Source of the DNA: a virus
DNA length: 38,611 bases
Virus record (IMG/VR): IMGVR_UViG_3300027902_000340
Location: 1 to 38,611 of that record
Reading direction: 5' to 3' (one strand)
Part shown: one piece after another, positions 1-9,669 of the stretch
How the letters are laid out: each line of letters begins with the position of its first letter
Numbering within the stretch: position 1 is the stretch's first letter
Notes under the pieces: model-generated
The model's input: only the letters and a program-made list of their open reading frames with translations
Database searches by the model: none
What the model was told of the DNA's origin: nothing
Program-made: the position numbers and the translations under genes

Positions 1-36
1 ACTTTATGTAATGGATGTACTTTACCTTATGAATAA
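1..36 (+). CDS. 3' end of an upstream gene (partial)
   Basis: The window opens in an open frame that ends at TAA 34-36, encoding TLCNGCTLPYE. The stop shares one base with the ATG of the next gene (TAATG), the junction style used throughout this genome, which is the main reason to believe it. Only 11 residues are visible, including a CNGC pair, so no function can be given. By position it should belong to the tail or fibre block that also includes the genes at the right-hand edge. Confidence 0.4.
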   Translation, partial: TLCNGCTLPYE

Positions 37-1016
37 TGATAACGTTAATTTCAACTCCCGCATATCCTGAACCTTTAGACCCTTCGATCATCTGTCGCTG
101 GCTCGCTACGGAATCGCCTAATAACTTTCGACTGCTTCGTAAGGACTGGACCTGCACCGGCTGGAATATAGGCGGATTTCTTGAAGTAGTTTGTACGGAT
201 AATTATACCGGGGCAGTTACGAATGATGTTGTACTTTATTGTGCTGCGACCAATCAGATGTATAAAGGCAAAGTGACGAATGTTGACGGGACATTGAAAG
301 TTGTCACAACTGATATTGCATGGGTACCGGGGATGAACATTACTTACATGAACGATAATACTCTTCATGGCGGTTATTATTTCGAAGGTCGTTTGACAAT
401 AAACGGGATCGTCTATCCACTCACGATAATTGCCTCGCCTGATTCATTTGGATATGCTGATTTAGACGTTTCAGGGATCTTGCGTATAGTTACTTCACTC
501 GGTAAGATCGGCGATTACAGTACACGGATAATGAAGGAGACGACTAAATCCGGGATGTTTAATCTTGAATACCGGGAATGCTGGTATGGCAGTTCTGAAT
601 CCTGGCAGGGAGATATTGTCACTTCGCCGCCAACATCCCCGCCACTGATGAATGATTGGTATTATGGTGAGGCGGTAAGAAGTGAAGAACAAGGATCAAA
701 CCTGCATGGTTATGTTGCTAATTCGCTTAATGATGCGCCATTCTTTAATCAGTTCGACCAGCCTGTTTATTTTCTTGGACTACCATTTGACCTGTCATTT
801 ATCTTGCCGGAAGTCGCATCGGTTTCACCGGCATCTATTCTGACAGTGAATATAAATTTTTATAGTGCGAATGATCCTACTCATGCGATTACCCCTGGAT
901 CAATAACTGAATATATCCCGGCCGATTCACTTGAAGGGTTTATATGTTCTTTAAATATTGATCCAGCCATAATCCCTTCAAACGCAGCGTTCTTAACCGC
1001 AGAAATTCTGATCTGA
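36..1016 (+). CDS. Putative tail/baseplate structural protein
   Basis: A 326-residue protein with no signal peptide or membrane segment and the alternating short hydrophobic and polar runs of a beta-rich structural protein. A conserved-looking core around residues 215-255 (AVRSEEQGSNL, then APFFNQF and PVYFLGLPFDLSFIL) resembles a domain I associate with tail-region proteins of Bacteroidota phages. That is a recollection, not a search result. It starts at ATG 36, overlapping the previous stop by one base, and its TGA overlaps the next ATG by one base, so it is translated with the FISUMP protein and the baseplate-like protein that follow. Position upstream of the tape measure supports a tail role. 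Exact function is unknown. Confidence 0.55.
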   Translation: MITLISTPAYPEPLDPSIICRWLATESPNNFRLLRKDWTCTGWNIGGFLEVVCTDNYTGAVTNDVVLYCAATNQMYKGKVTNVDGTLKVVTTDIAWVPGMNITYMNDNTLHGGYYFEGRLTINGIVYPLTIIASPDSFGYADLDVSGILRIVTSLGKIGDYSTRIMKETTKSGMFNLEYRECWYGSSESWQGDIVTSPPTSPPLMNDWYYGEAVRSEEQGSNLHGYVANSLNDAPFFNQFDQPVYFLGLPFDLSFILPEVASVSPASILTVNINFYSANDPTHAITPGSITEYIPADSLEGFICSLNIDPAIIPSNAAFLTAEILI

Positions 1017-2542
1017 TGGGTTGGGGAATAAACACATATAACCTCGTCAGGATCCCGGTCGTAAAACCATGTGGCGGTTATTATCTCAGATGGTATTACA
1101 ATGGTTTTCATTACTGGTTCTTTCTTCCGGGGAAATACTCTATTGTAACTGAAGGTGAGAAATATTATACCATCGGAACCCGAAAAATAATGATGGGATC
1201 AGGTCAGATTACCAGAGGCCAGGCGCAAGCGATACGAACAATAATGATGACACGTGAGGTTTCTTTGCTCACTGTCTACGGATGGGTTAGTATAAGGATC
1301 GAACCAGGGACACTTCAAGTTTATGATAATCAACTTCAATCAGTCGAGATAGAGTTTAAAGCGGTAATCGGCAGCAAGGAAGTAACATTCTCACCCCTTA
1401 CTTATATACCTGTCATACCACCTTCAGTCGCTTATTGCGAAATTGTCATCGGCAGTCAGATTTGGATGTGTTATAACTGGGATATCAATTATCCGGGGTC
1501 GAAAGTTTATGATGATGACGAATCGAATCGTGCAGTTTATGGAGGACTTTATACTTATGCACAGGTCATGTCACCAGGGTTTGTACCTACTGGTTGGCAC
1601 GTCCCGACACTTGTTGAATGGAATACTTTGATTGCTTATGTAGGTGCGAATCCCGGAGGAATACTTAAGGAAGTTGATACAATTCATTGGTTTGCGCCGA
1701 ATGCGTCAACTGATCTTTATGGATTCAAACAACTCCCGACAGGTTATTATAATGCCTCAATATTCGGTTATAGTCTGATGGGTTATCAGGCTAATCTATG
1801 GACTTCAAGTGCATTTGGTGCCGATGGTTATTGTGTTCAGTTTATATATAACGCATCAACATATAATTACTATATATCAAGTAGTCCGAATTATTTTGGA
1901 GTGCGATTGATAAAAGATGGAACATTCACCCTTAGTAATGGTATGCTTTATAATGCTTCTGCGGCATTGGGAAATATTGCACCGGCAGGTTGGCACGTAC
2001 CTACAAAAACTGACTTTAATAATCTTGATGCGTATTTAGGTGTGACATTCACAGGCGGGAAATTAAAAGAAGTTGGCAGTATTCATTGGGCGCCTCCAAA
2101 TACCGGCGCAACAAATAGTAATGGTTATACTTCACTGGCATCCGGTGATAGAAATGATGTCAGTGGTGCATTTGAGGGTATGACAAACTGGACTGCATTT
2201 TGGTCAAAAACTGTTTTTGATGCAACACAGACATATACGATGGAGATAATTACTAATCCAAATCCATTAGTTTCTGATCCTGTGCAAATAGATTATTATC
2301 CTAATAAATATGGATTTTCTATTCGTTTGATTAAAGATGATTCCATTGATACAAGAACAATGACTGATATTGATGGCAATTCTTATTCCACTGTTAAGAT
2401 AGGCACGCAGGTATGGATGCGATCAAATCTCAAGGTCACAAGATTTAATGACGGCACACCGATCCCGGAAGTAACGGGTGCCGGAGCATGGACGGTTTTA
2501 GTAACGCCGGGAAGATGCTGGTATAATAACGTACCGTCATGA
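1016..2542 (+). CDS. FISUMP-domain adhesin-like tail protein
   Basis: This 508-residue protein has two parts. Residues 10-125 form a module with a YLRWYYNGFHYWFF core that recurs at the start of the gene at 2814. The rest carries Fibrobacter succinogenes major paralogous (FISUMP) domains: one at about 140-305 (IGSQIWM, GWHVPTLVEW, GVRLIKD), a partial second at about 306-440 (GWHVPTKTDF, SIRLIKDD), and a third at about 447-508 that begins normally (DIDGNSYSTVKIGTQVWM) but stops at CWYNN, half a domain long. FISUMP domains occur on secreted and surface proteins of Bacteroidota and Fibrobacteres. Fused to a tail-type module, it is probably a receptor-binding or host-contact protein. Binding itself is inferred. 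Confidence 0.7.
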   Translation: MGWGINTYNLVRIPVVKPCGGYYLRWYYNGFHYWFFLPGKYSIVTEGEKYYTIGTRKIMMGSGQITRGQAQAIRTIMMTREVSLLTVYGWVSIRIEPGTLQVYDNQLQSVEIEFKAVIGSKEVTFSPLTYIPVIPPSVAYCEIVIGSQIWMCYNWDINYPGSKVYDDDESNRAVYGGLYTYAQVMSPGFVPTGWHVPTLVEWNTLIAYVGANPGGILKEVDTIHWFAPNASTDLYGFKQLPTGYYNASIFGYSLMGYQANLWTSSAFGADGYCVQFIYNASTYNYYISSSPNYFGVRLIKDGTFTLSNGMLYNASAALGNIAPAGWHVPTKTDFNNLDAYLGVTFTGGKLKEVGSIHWAPPNTGATNSNGYTSLASGDRNDVSGAFEGMTNWTAFWSKTVFDATQTYTMEIITNPNPLVSDPVQIDYYPNKYGFSIRLIKDDSIDTRTMTDIDGNSYSTVKIGTQVWMRSNLKVTRFNDGTPIPEVTGAGAWTVLVTPGRCWYNNVPS

Positions 2543-2817
2543 TAGATGTATTGAAAATATCACTTATTGCATTCATGTTTTGTGCTTTAGGGCAGGACGA
2601 GGGAATGATATTTAACTGGTATCAGAAACTCATCGTTAAACTTCCTGATTGGCTTTGCCGTCCTTTAGGTGGTTGTTATAAATGCTTTGTCGGCCAAGTT
2701 TGTTTGTGGTATTTTGTTTTTGTTAAGCCTTTTAATATTGTTGAGTTACTGTTTTTTATCTCAGCAGGGATATTATCAGCGATGGTCTATAATAAAATTT
2801 ATTGCTACTTGAAATGA
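2539..2817 (+). CDS. Small membrane protein of tail operon
   Basis: A 92-residue protein overlapping its neighbours on both sides by ATGA. It has hydrophobic stretches at about residues 4-18, 50-62 and 66-84, with a GGCYKCFVGQ motif near residue 44 holding a CxxC pair. Short hydrophobic proteins with a similar cysteine motif sit in tail operons of Bacteroidota phages, but I know of no assigned function. It could be an inner-membrane protein produced late in infection or an assembly factor. There is no signal-peptidase site. The overlapping starts imply translational coupling with the flanking tail genes. Confidence 0.5.
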   Translation: MIDVLKISLIAFMFCALGQDEGMIFNWYQKLIVKLPDWLCRPLGGCYKCFVGQVCLWYFVFVKPFNIVELLFFISAGILSAMVYNKIYCYLK

Positions 2818-5126
2818 AGATCGGCGCAATAAAAATATTAATCTCAGATTGCACAACAGGTATTTATTTGCGCTGGTGGTGGAATGGTTGGCATTACTTC
2901 AACTTCACAAACGGTTATGAAATCGCTCAGAAGTCAGAAAGTTTAGGTACACAGGTCAGCCGGATGTTCTCAGTCATTTCAAAAATTGAACGGCCTACAA
3001 AATTAAAGATTGATTATTCTTACCAGGTAACTATCGAAGGAATCACTCAAGGGAATATCGGAGGTTTTACCGGTCTTCTCATGGCTGAAAAAGTCATGCA
3101 ATATGAAGGCGGCATCTGGCGTGAAGTTGATATAACACGAGGAGAGCATTTTATAAGAGAAGAAAACTCCCCGGCGTATTCAATATCGTTTGAGGTTACA
3201 CGGAAAGAATTAGCACTTGCATCATCAGTTTATCAGAAGTCGCTCCGTCTTTATATCAGCGATACGCTTTGCGATATGGACCTTGATGAAGTTGTACCGA
3301 TAAATAAACAGGTCAATGACATTGCAGAGATGCAGGATCGTCAGTCAGACTTCACAGCTCAGTTCAAGATCCGTAAGACAAGGACAATGAAGGCACTGTT
3401 TGAATTGTCCGGCGAGGTCGGGGCTAATACTGTTTTCCCTTATGAGTATCAGGAATGCAAACTGATTGAAGATAATATCGAAGTCTTTACCGGTGGTAAG
3501 ATGATCCTCGATAAAACAGACGAACAGTATTATTATGTCTCGATCCTTGCGGGGAACCTTAATTTCTTTAAAGCAATAGAGAACTTAAAACTTACAGACC
3601 TTAGTCTGCCTTCGACTAATCATACCTGGGATGCCGTGACTCAGGTGGCAACACATATCGGCGACCCGGATTATGTATATCCGCTCTGCGAACCCTCAGA
3701 AGATGGAAGTATAGCACCACTCACCGATGATGGCGACCGAGTTGAAATGTGGGGAGGCTGGATCTGGCCGTTTATAAAAATCAAAGCAATATGGGATGAG
3801 ATTTTTAAAAATGCAGGATTTTATTGCTCAGGAAATATCCTGACGAATGATGTCTTTCTGAAGTTATTCACCCCAATAACTAATCTGGATATTGCTAAAG
3901 TTGATACAAGCAAATATCTTTTTAATGGTTATTGGCGTGGCTGGACCGATTTTACACTGCCACTTAACCGTATGTGGTGGGCTGATCCGAGGGATTATAT
4001 TATAACTCTCGGTACTTCATATTTTAAAATCCATTGGATTTATGTAACTCCTTTTGTTGCAACTTACAGATTCAGATATACTTGTACTGTTATAACAAGT
4101 TACCCTTCGCATGTTTATCTTTATTCCGGTGCTGTAATGGTCGTTGAACTGACACGTAACATAGACTACCATGAACCTTATGTTTTTGAAGGCGAATATT
4201 CGGCAGTTGTCGGAGAAGAACTCACGGTCTGGACAACTCAATTTTATCGTTGCACCGGGTTTACCGTTGGAGTTGTGGCGATAACTGATGTTAAAATAGG
4301 TTACGGAGCCGCTGTAACACCACATCTTAATCTGCCAGACCTGACACAGATTGAATTTATTAAACTGATCTGTAATTTCTTTGCACTTATCCCGGAAGTT
4401 ACGCCGAGAGATCGAAAGATATATTTCTGGAATTACTCGGAACTCTATGATAATATCTCTATTGCACGTGATTGGTCTGCGTATCTTTCAGAACGAGAAG
4501 ATGAGACAGAATTTAAATTTGGTGATTATGCTCAGTATAACTGGTTACGATATAAAGAATCCGATGACGTTAAAAAAGATCAGGGTACTGGAGTAATTCA
4601 AATCGAAGATGAGACACTCGCAAACACAAAAGATATTCTTGAATTGTCTATTTCGACCTGCGATGAAGTAACTGTATTGACAAATATTTTCAGCGTTGAT
4701 ATTTCTAAAATAGGTTTTAACAAATATAATGTTGATACTTCTTCTTATGATCAAAACGAGACTATCGATCCGAGAATAGTTTATGTGAATTTCACCGGCG
4801 AGATTGCATCCCCACTATATCAAAAGACTTTTGGCATAAGGACTTTAGTTGTCGGCGGTGTTTCACATGACATTACCACACCAAAGAAAGCATCTTCAAA
4901 AGATGTCTCGTTTGCAAATCTGATCTATAACTATGCCGGGCTTTCCCGGCTGCTTTCAAAGACTAATTTACGAAGGGCAAAATTCAATCTTCCGGTTTAT
5001 GAAGTGGCTGGACTCAAACATTATATCCCTATTTATCTCAGTCAATATAAGGCTTATTTCTACGTGAATAAGATTAATAACTACGTCCCTGGACAACTGT
5101 GTACCATTGATTTAATAAAACTATAA
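2814..5126 (+). CDS. Large tail/baseplate protein (Dit/Tal-like by position)
   Basis: About 770 residues starting at ATG 2814, which overlaps the previous stop as ATGA. A TTG codon 12 bases upstream also keeps the frame open but is less likely. The N-terminus carries a tryptophan-rich module (YLRWWWNGWHYF) shared with the FISUMP protein. The remainder is beta-rich without clear catalytic motifs. Its size and place directly before the tape measure gene, where many phages keep distal tail and tail-associated proteins (often in the opposite order), make a baseplate hub or distal tail role most likely. No lysozyme or peptidase signature is visible. The TAA stop shares one base with the tape measure ATG. 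Confidence 0.55.
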   Translation: MKIGAIKILISDCTTGIYLRWWWNGWHYFNFTNGYEIAQKSESLGTQVSRMFSVISKIERPTKLKIDYSYQVTIEGITQGNIGGFTGLLMAEKVMQYEGGIWREVDITRGEHFIREENSPAYSISFEVTRKELALASSVYQKSLRLYISDTLCDMDLDEVVPINKQVNDIAEMQDRQSDFTAQFKIRKTRTMKALFELSGEVGANTVFPYEYQECKLIEDNIEVFTGGKMILDKTDEQYYYVSILAGNLNFFKAIENLKLTDLSLPSTNHTWDAVTQVATHIGDPDYVYPLCEPSEDGSIAPLTDDGDRVEMWGGWIWPFIKIKAIWDEIFKNAGFYCSGNILTNDVFLKLFTPITNLDIAKVDTSKYLFNGYWRGWTDFTLPLNRMWWADPRDYIITLGTSYFKIHWIYVTPFVATYRFRYTCTVITSYPSHVYLYSGAVMVVELTRNIDYHEPYVFEGEYSAVVGEELTVWTTQFYRCTGFTVGVVAITDVKIGYGAAVTPHLNLPDLTQIEFIKLICNFFALIPEVTPRDRKIYFWNYSELYDNISIARDWSAYLSEREDETEFKFGDYAQYNWLRYKESDDVKKDQGTGVIQIEDETLANTKDILELSISTCDEVTVLTNIFSVDISKIGFNKYNVDTSSYDQNETIDPRIVYVNFTGEIASPLYQKTFGIRTLVVGGVSHDITTPKKASSKDVSFANLIYNYAGLSRLLSKTNLRRAKFNLPVYEVAGLKHYIPIYLSQYKAYFYVNKINNYVPGQLCTIDLIKL

Positions 5127-7564
5127 TGGACGAAAAGAAAACATATCTAATAGAGATACAGAGTAATTATCAGGAATATATTGATAACTTAATTCAGGCA
5201 AAGAAGCGAGTTGATGAATTAAGGACTTCAAATGAAGCTTTAAGAAAGTCTGAAAACGCAACTGCCGACCAGATAGAGAAGAGTAACGCTGAATTACGTC
5301 AGGCTCAGACAGATGTAAAAAATGCTACAAACCTTGTTAATTTAGCTACTAAGGCCAATAAGGCCGAATCAGGGAGTTATGAGCAATTACTGAGGAATAA
5401 TCAATTATGGCAGACGGCTTTAAAACTGGAAGCCGGTACGATGACAAAAAATATTGATGGTACTTATCGGATGACAGATAAGTATATTCAACTTTCTCGA
5501 CAGGTTAATGAATCTAAAAAAGCACTCGATCAATTCGGTAAAGGAATCCATGATAATCGTTTAAATGTTGGCAATTACAGCGAATCAATTCAAGGGGCGT
5601 TAGGAAATCTCTCATTGATGCCTGGAGTCTTAGGTCGTGCTGGCATGGCCGCACAATCATTTGTAATGAGTTTTTCAAAGGTCGGTTTGATTGGGGGTAT
5701 TATTGCAGGTGTTTTGGCCGCTATTTCTGCACCATTCATGGCGTTTTTCAAATGGTCGCAGGAAGGCATGGATTTACTTGCACAGAAAACATCTGCTTTT
5801 AAAGCCGCTTTAACTGTCTTAAAAGGCGAATTAATTGAGGTTGGCAAAGGTGCCGTTAAATCTATTGAAGAAACTGGCAAACAAGGTAATGTGATCACAA
5901 AGATCATGGGAGATATTGGGAATGCTGCCAAAGGAATTTTCAATATTCTTTATGCACCATTCCCAAAAGTAAAAGAATATCTTACTGATTTAGGTACTAA
6001 AATGAATAATGCTGCTGATTCGGCTGCAAATCTTAAAAAACAAGAACAGGAACTTGAGGCCGAAGAAATTAGAATGATTGTACCACGTGCAAAAGCAAAT
6101 CTCGCAATCAAAGAGGCTCGTCTTCTTTATGCCGATCAGACAAAGACTTATGAAGTACGGATGGAGGCATTAAAAAAAGCACTTGATCTTGAAAATAAAA
6201 CAACTGATCAGGAGATTGTACTTCAAACAAAACGTTATAATATTCTTTTGGGAAATCAAAAACGAATAAAAGATGCTCATCAGGATACAAGGGAAATAGA
6301 TCGGCAAGTTGCGGAAACAGAAGCTAAGATATTTGAATTACGAACAGTAAGCGCCGGAAAAGAAATACGTGCAACAAAAGCCTTACAAACTGCACGGCAT
6401 GAACTTTTAATGGAGAGTTTCAAACTTGTCGAAGCAGAAACGAAACTTAATGAACTCGCAAACCAAGCAGATATTGAAGCATATAATTTCCAAAAGAAAA
6501 TATTAAAAACTGCTTATGATGAGCAGGTTGCTACCGTTGGGAAAAGTTTTGAAGAAAGAGAACAGTTGCGAAAAGACTATTTAGCTACTGATGCTGCTTT
6601 AGATGCTCAGATTTTACAAAAACAAAAAGAGAACTTGACTGAGCAAATGCAAATCCAAACAAAATTAGTTGATACAATCATTCAGCCTTTTGAATTAGCT
6701 CGAGCCGCAAAATTAATCATCTATCAAACATATCTTAATGCTATTCAAAAACTTGACGAGGATGCTATTATCAAAACAATATCAACCGATGAGACTGAAA
6801 GAAACCGAAAACGTGAGCAGCAAAAGACTGACCTGAAGGCAGGTTTTGATTATCAAAGACTTAAAGCAGAGAATGAACAAAAGAATGCAAAAGAAACAAG
6901 TAAAATCTTAGAAAGTATTCTTGATGATGAACACGCTGCAATGATAAAAAGTGTTGAATATGAGAAGTTAACTGCTAATCAAAAGAAACTTATTGATGAA
7001 CAATACACAGCAGCTAAAAAACAACTCAGTGAAAAACGTAAAGAATTTGCATATTCAGAAATAAAAGCCATTGCTGGTGCGGCCACTGCAATGTCAGAAG
7101 TTTTAGGACGGCAAACAGCATTAGCGAAAGGATTCGCTGTTGCCGGGGCATTAATGGATACTTTTGCAGCTGCGACTGCAACATTGAATGACAAAACGAT
7201 TCCTTCGACTGTTGCAAAAATTGCAATGATGGCAACAGTTATTCTAACTGGTCTGGCTAATGTTCAGAGCATTCTCGCTGTTGATACGAGCGGAAAATCA
7301 ACTTCTGTACCGACATCTGCACCGAAAACGATTACAAACGCACCAGCGATTCAGAGAATATTTGCGAATCCTGTCGGGTCGTCAGTCCTTACTCAACCAG
7401 CGGTAACTCAGGCGCAGATAAACGCCCTGCCGAATCAGAATCTTTTAACTGCTGAAGATATTGCAAAAGCAATGAGTAAACTTCCGTCACCTATTGTTAC
7501 AGTCGAAGATATAAACGCAAAAATTAAAGAGAAACAAAAAATAGAAGTCCGTGCAAAAATATGA
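5126..7564 (+). CDS. Tape measure protein
   Basis: An 812-residue protein with the tape-measure pattern: long charged coiled-coil stretches (about 15-145 and 290-640), a central hydrophobic segment at 187-208 (GLIGGIIAGVLAAI), a second Ala/Gly-rich hydrophobic region at about 640-720, and a Pro/Thr/Ser-rich tail. Residues 137-152 (FGKGIHDNRLNVGNY) resemble a motif of Bacteroidota tape measure proteins. The protein would set tail length and later help DNA entry through the envelope. At roughly 0.15 nm per residue, a helical tape of this size would span about 120 nm, consistent with a siphovirus. It is coupled to the flanking genes by one- and four-base overlaps. Confidence 0.85.
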   Translation: MDEKKTYLIEIQSNYQEYIDNLIQAKKRVDELRTSNEALRKSENATADQIEKSNAELRQAQTDVKNATNLVNLATKANKAESGSYEQLLRNNQLWQTALKLEAGTMTKNIDGTYRMTDKYIQLSRQVNESKKALDQFGKGIHDNRLNVGNYSESIQGALGNLSLMPGVLGRAGMAAQSFVMSFSKVGLIGGIIAGVLAAISAPFMAFFKWSQEGMDLLAQKTSAFKAALTVLKGELIEVGKGAVKSIEETGKQGNVITKIMGDIGNAAKGIFNILYAPFPKVKEYLTDLGTKMNNAADSAANLKKQEQELEAEEIRMIVPRAKANLAIKEARLLYADQTKTYEVRMEALKKALDLENKTTDQEIVLQTKRYNILLGNQKRIKDAHQDTREIDRQVAETEAKIFELRTVSAGKEIRATKALQTARHELLMESFKLVEAETKLNELANQADIEAYNFQKKILKTAYDEQVATVGKSFEEREQLRKDYLATDAALDAQILQKQKENLTEQMQIQTKLVDTIIQPFELARAAKLIIYQTYLNAIQKLDEDAIIKTISTDETERNRKREQQKTDLKAGFDYQRLKAENEQKNAKETSKILESILDDEHAAMIKSVEYEKLTANQKKLIDEQYTAAKKQLSEKRKEFAYSEIKAIAGAATAMSEVLGRQTALAKGFAVAGALMDTFAAATATLNDKTIPSTVAKIAMMATVILTGLANVQSILAVDTSGKSTSVPTSAPKTITNAPAIQRIFANPVGSSVLTQPAVTQAQINALPNQNLLTAEDIAKAMSKLPSPIVTVEDINAKIKEKQKIEVRAKI

Positions 7565-7791
7565 CACTTTTTCAATATATAAACAACAATATTGACCCTG
7601 TTAAACATAATGTTAAAATAGGTTTATTCCCTTGTTCAATACTCAGGCATTATGAGATTTATTCGCGTTTTGATTATTATAAAAAAGCCGGTTATGATTA
7701 TCACAATGCTTTTCTCTTTGTCACCTATGACTATGATATGAACGAAAGAACTATTTACCGAATCATAAAACAGATGGAGGCCGACGTATGA
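7561..7791 (+). CDS. Small HTH-like protein
   Basis: A 76-residue protein starting in an ATGA overlap with the tape measure gene and ending in an ATGA overlap with the first glycosyltransferase. The C-terminal half (FDYYKKAGYDYHNAFLF, then NERTIYRIIKQME) has the spacing of a helix-turn-helix: a helix, a turn with a conserved Gly, and a recognition-like helix ending in basic residues. Similar small proteins occur in Bacteroidota mobile elements. DNA binding is inferred from this pattern only. It marks the border between tail genes and the glycosylation island. Confidence 0.5.
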   Translation: MTLFQYINNNIDPVKHNVKIGLFPCSILRHYEIYSRFDYYKKAGYDYHNAFLFVTYDYDMNERTIYRIIKQMEADV

Positions 7792-8477
7792 AAATTGCAG
7801 TATATACCTGCATAATAAATAATTACGATACACTTCGCAGTTATAATCCTGAGTACAAGAAAGAGGCTGATTTTTTTGTGATTACTGATAATTTTGATTC
7901 AAAAGAAGGATTATTTATACCATTAAAGATTAAACCTAAAAATAATTTTCGTCTCCTCGCAAGATACTATAAAATAAACTCGCATTTGTTTTTTAATAAT
8001 TACGACTATATAATTTATCAGGACGGTACTACGATGATGAACACTATCAATCCGGCGCAGTTAATTGAAAAATACCTCTTGGATGCTGAACTTGCTGCAT
8101 TTCGTTACCCGGATGAAGACTGCACTTACGTCCATGCTGAGAAATGCAAAGCAGCCGAACGATTACTTACTGAGCCAGCTGACAGGCAAATGAATTATTA
8201 CCGCACAGAAGGATTCCCTGAGCATTTCGGATTTAGTGAAGTCCGGGTTGTCTTGAGGAAGAATACAAAACAGATTAAAATATTCAATGAATTATGGTGG
8301 AATACTTTTGCTAAGTTCTTGTCATGCGATCAGTTATGTTTTGATTACTGTGTCTGGAAACTTGGTATAAGGCGCAATCAAATGCAATTTTATTACCCGT
8401 GGGACGCAGGTGAACATGAGTTTAATACTTCACAACAACATAATTTCATTTCACTTCACAGATATGAGAATTGTTAA
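7788..8477 (+). CDS. DUF616-type glycosyltransferase
   Basis: A 229-residue protein matching the DUF616 (TOD1/MUCI70-like) glycosyltransferase pattern: an N-terminal strand (KIAVYTCIINNYD), a central YIIYQDG segment at 74-80 where the family carries its acidic nucleotide-sugar site, and RYPDEDCTYVHAEKC at 106-120, the family's Hp.rdciyeEa-like stretch. The fold is GT-A, so it probably transfers a sugar from a nucleotide donor. Acceptor and sugar cannot be read from sequence. It is the first enzyme of a contiguous run of sugar-modifying genes. Its 3' end overlaps the next gene by 14 bases. Confidence 0.72.
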   Translation: MKIAVYTCIINNYDTLRSYNPEYKKEADFFVITDNFDSKEGLFIPLKIKPKNNFRLLARYYKINSHLFFNNYDYIIYQDGTTMMNTINPAQLIEKYLLDAELAAFRYPDEDCTYVHAEKCKAAERLLTEPADRQMNYYRTEGFPEHFGFSEVRVVLRKNTKQIKIFNELWWNTFAKFLSCDQLCFDYCVWKLGIRRNQMQFYYPWDAGEHEFNTSQQHNFISLHRYENC

Positions 8478-9669
8478 CTGTCCCATATCATCAAGTGATA
8501 AATCTGTTGAATATCTTAATTTAGGAAATGTACCACTTGTTAATAACCTATGTAAAACACGTGAAGAGTCATTTAACTGCGAGAAGTTCCCGCTGGCAAT
8601 CCAATTTTTCCCTGAAAGTAAACTGACCTGTCTTACTGAGTACATAAATAAAGATCATCTCTTCTTGAATTATCTCTATCGTTCAGGGGTAAACAAGCCT
8701 TATTTGACGCATTGTGCGAAGATGTATGATTATCTCTCACGACTTATTGACTTCAAAGACAAGGATCTGGTTGTTGACATCGGTGGTAATGATGGTAGTC
8801 TATTAACGGAGTTCCGCAAAGAGAACCGAAATCTTTATTATATAAATGTTGATTGTAGTGAAAGCTTTATTGATATAAACCATGAACTCAAACTTGAGTA
8901 TTATAACGAGTATTTTGGTAGTGATACAAAATTTCCCTATAAAGTTAAATTGATAACTTCGACAAATGTCTTTCAACATACAGAGCCGATCCGGTCTTTC
9001 GTGCAAGGTATAGAACGGAATCTCTCGAACGAAGGTTTATGGTGCCTGGAATTTCCTTATATCCTTACTACTCTGGCAAATGACAATTATGATCAGGTTT
9101 ATCATGAACACGTTTATTATTTCTGCCTGAAGAATATTATTGACCTCTGTAATCAGGAAGGGTTAAAAGTAATAAATGTCTCATATCATGATATGCACGC
9201 CGGGACACTCCGAATATTGATTGTTAAGGAATCCTCACAACGTCAAACTGATAGTACAATCCTTTCATTTTTGAATCTTGAAAGAACTCTGACTGAAGAG
9301 TATTGCCTGAAATGGGGAAAGTTGACTTATAATAAAATTAGTTCTTATAAACAGTTTATAACAGACCTGATCTCAAAGGGACGTTCTATCGCTTGTTTTG
9401 GTGCTGCTGCAAAAGGTTGTGTTTTCTTAAATAGTTGCGAAATTGATTATAAGTTGATCAGGTTTATCATTGATGACACACCGTTTAAACAGGGCAAGTT
9501 CGTTCCAGGTACAGGGATAGAGGTCGTTAGTCGTGAAGTATTAAAGACTGAGAAGATTGATTACATGATTATCCTTGCTCATAATTTTAAAGATTATATT
9601 ATCAATTCTTTAAAAGGTCAGTATGAAGGTAAATTTATTGTTATGTTCCCAGATATTAAAGTCTTATGA
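8464..9669 (+). CDS. SAM-dependent sugar C-methyltransferase
   Basis: A 401-residue protein with the three-part layout of NDP-sugar C-methyltransferases (TylC3/NovU type): an N-terminal zinc-binding-like domain (about 1-60), a class I methyltransferase core with motif I DIGGNDGS (105-112) and the family's YHEH (213-216), and a C-terminal Methyltransf_14 domain with FGAAAKG (312-318), DDTPFKQGKFVPGT and LAHNF. These enzymes add a branch methyl to a nucleotide-linked deoxysugar. The usual paired cysteines at the N-terminus are mostly missing (only Cys6, Cys30 and Cys39 are near), so zinc binding may be lost. I chose ATG 8464. A GTG at 8410 would force a 68-base overlap with the previous gene. 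Confidence 0.85.
   Translation: MRIVNCPISSSDKSVEYLNLGNVPLVNNLCKTREESFNCEKFPLAIQFFPESKLTCLTEYINKDHLFLNYLYRSGVNKPYLTHCAKMYDYLSRLIDFKDKDLVVDIGGNDGSLLTEFRKENRNLYYINVDCSESFIDINHELKLEYYNEYFGSDTKFPYKVKLITSTNVFQHTEPIRSFVQGIERNLSNEGLWCLEFPYILTTLANDNYDQVYHEHVYYFCLKNIIDLCNQEGLKVINVSYHDMHAGTLRILIVKESSQRQTDSTILSFLNLERTLTEEYCLKWGKLTYNKISSYKQFITDLISKGRSIACFGAAAKGCVFLNSCEIDYKLIRFIIDDTPFKQGKFVPGTGIEVVSREVLKTEKIDYMIILAHNFKDYIINSLKGQYEGKFIVMFPDIKVL

Noticed and set aside
1400-2542. Variable protein of a diversity-generating retroelement
   Set aside because: FISUMP-type domains can be such targets, but no reverse transcriptase or template repeat is in the window, and the repeats differ throughout rather than at adenines only.
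2802-2813. TTG start for the large tail protein
   Set aside because: ATG 2814 forms the ATGA overlap typical of this genome. The same reasoning removes the early starts at 8410, 10367, 14692, 24869 and 34073.
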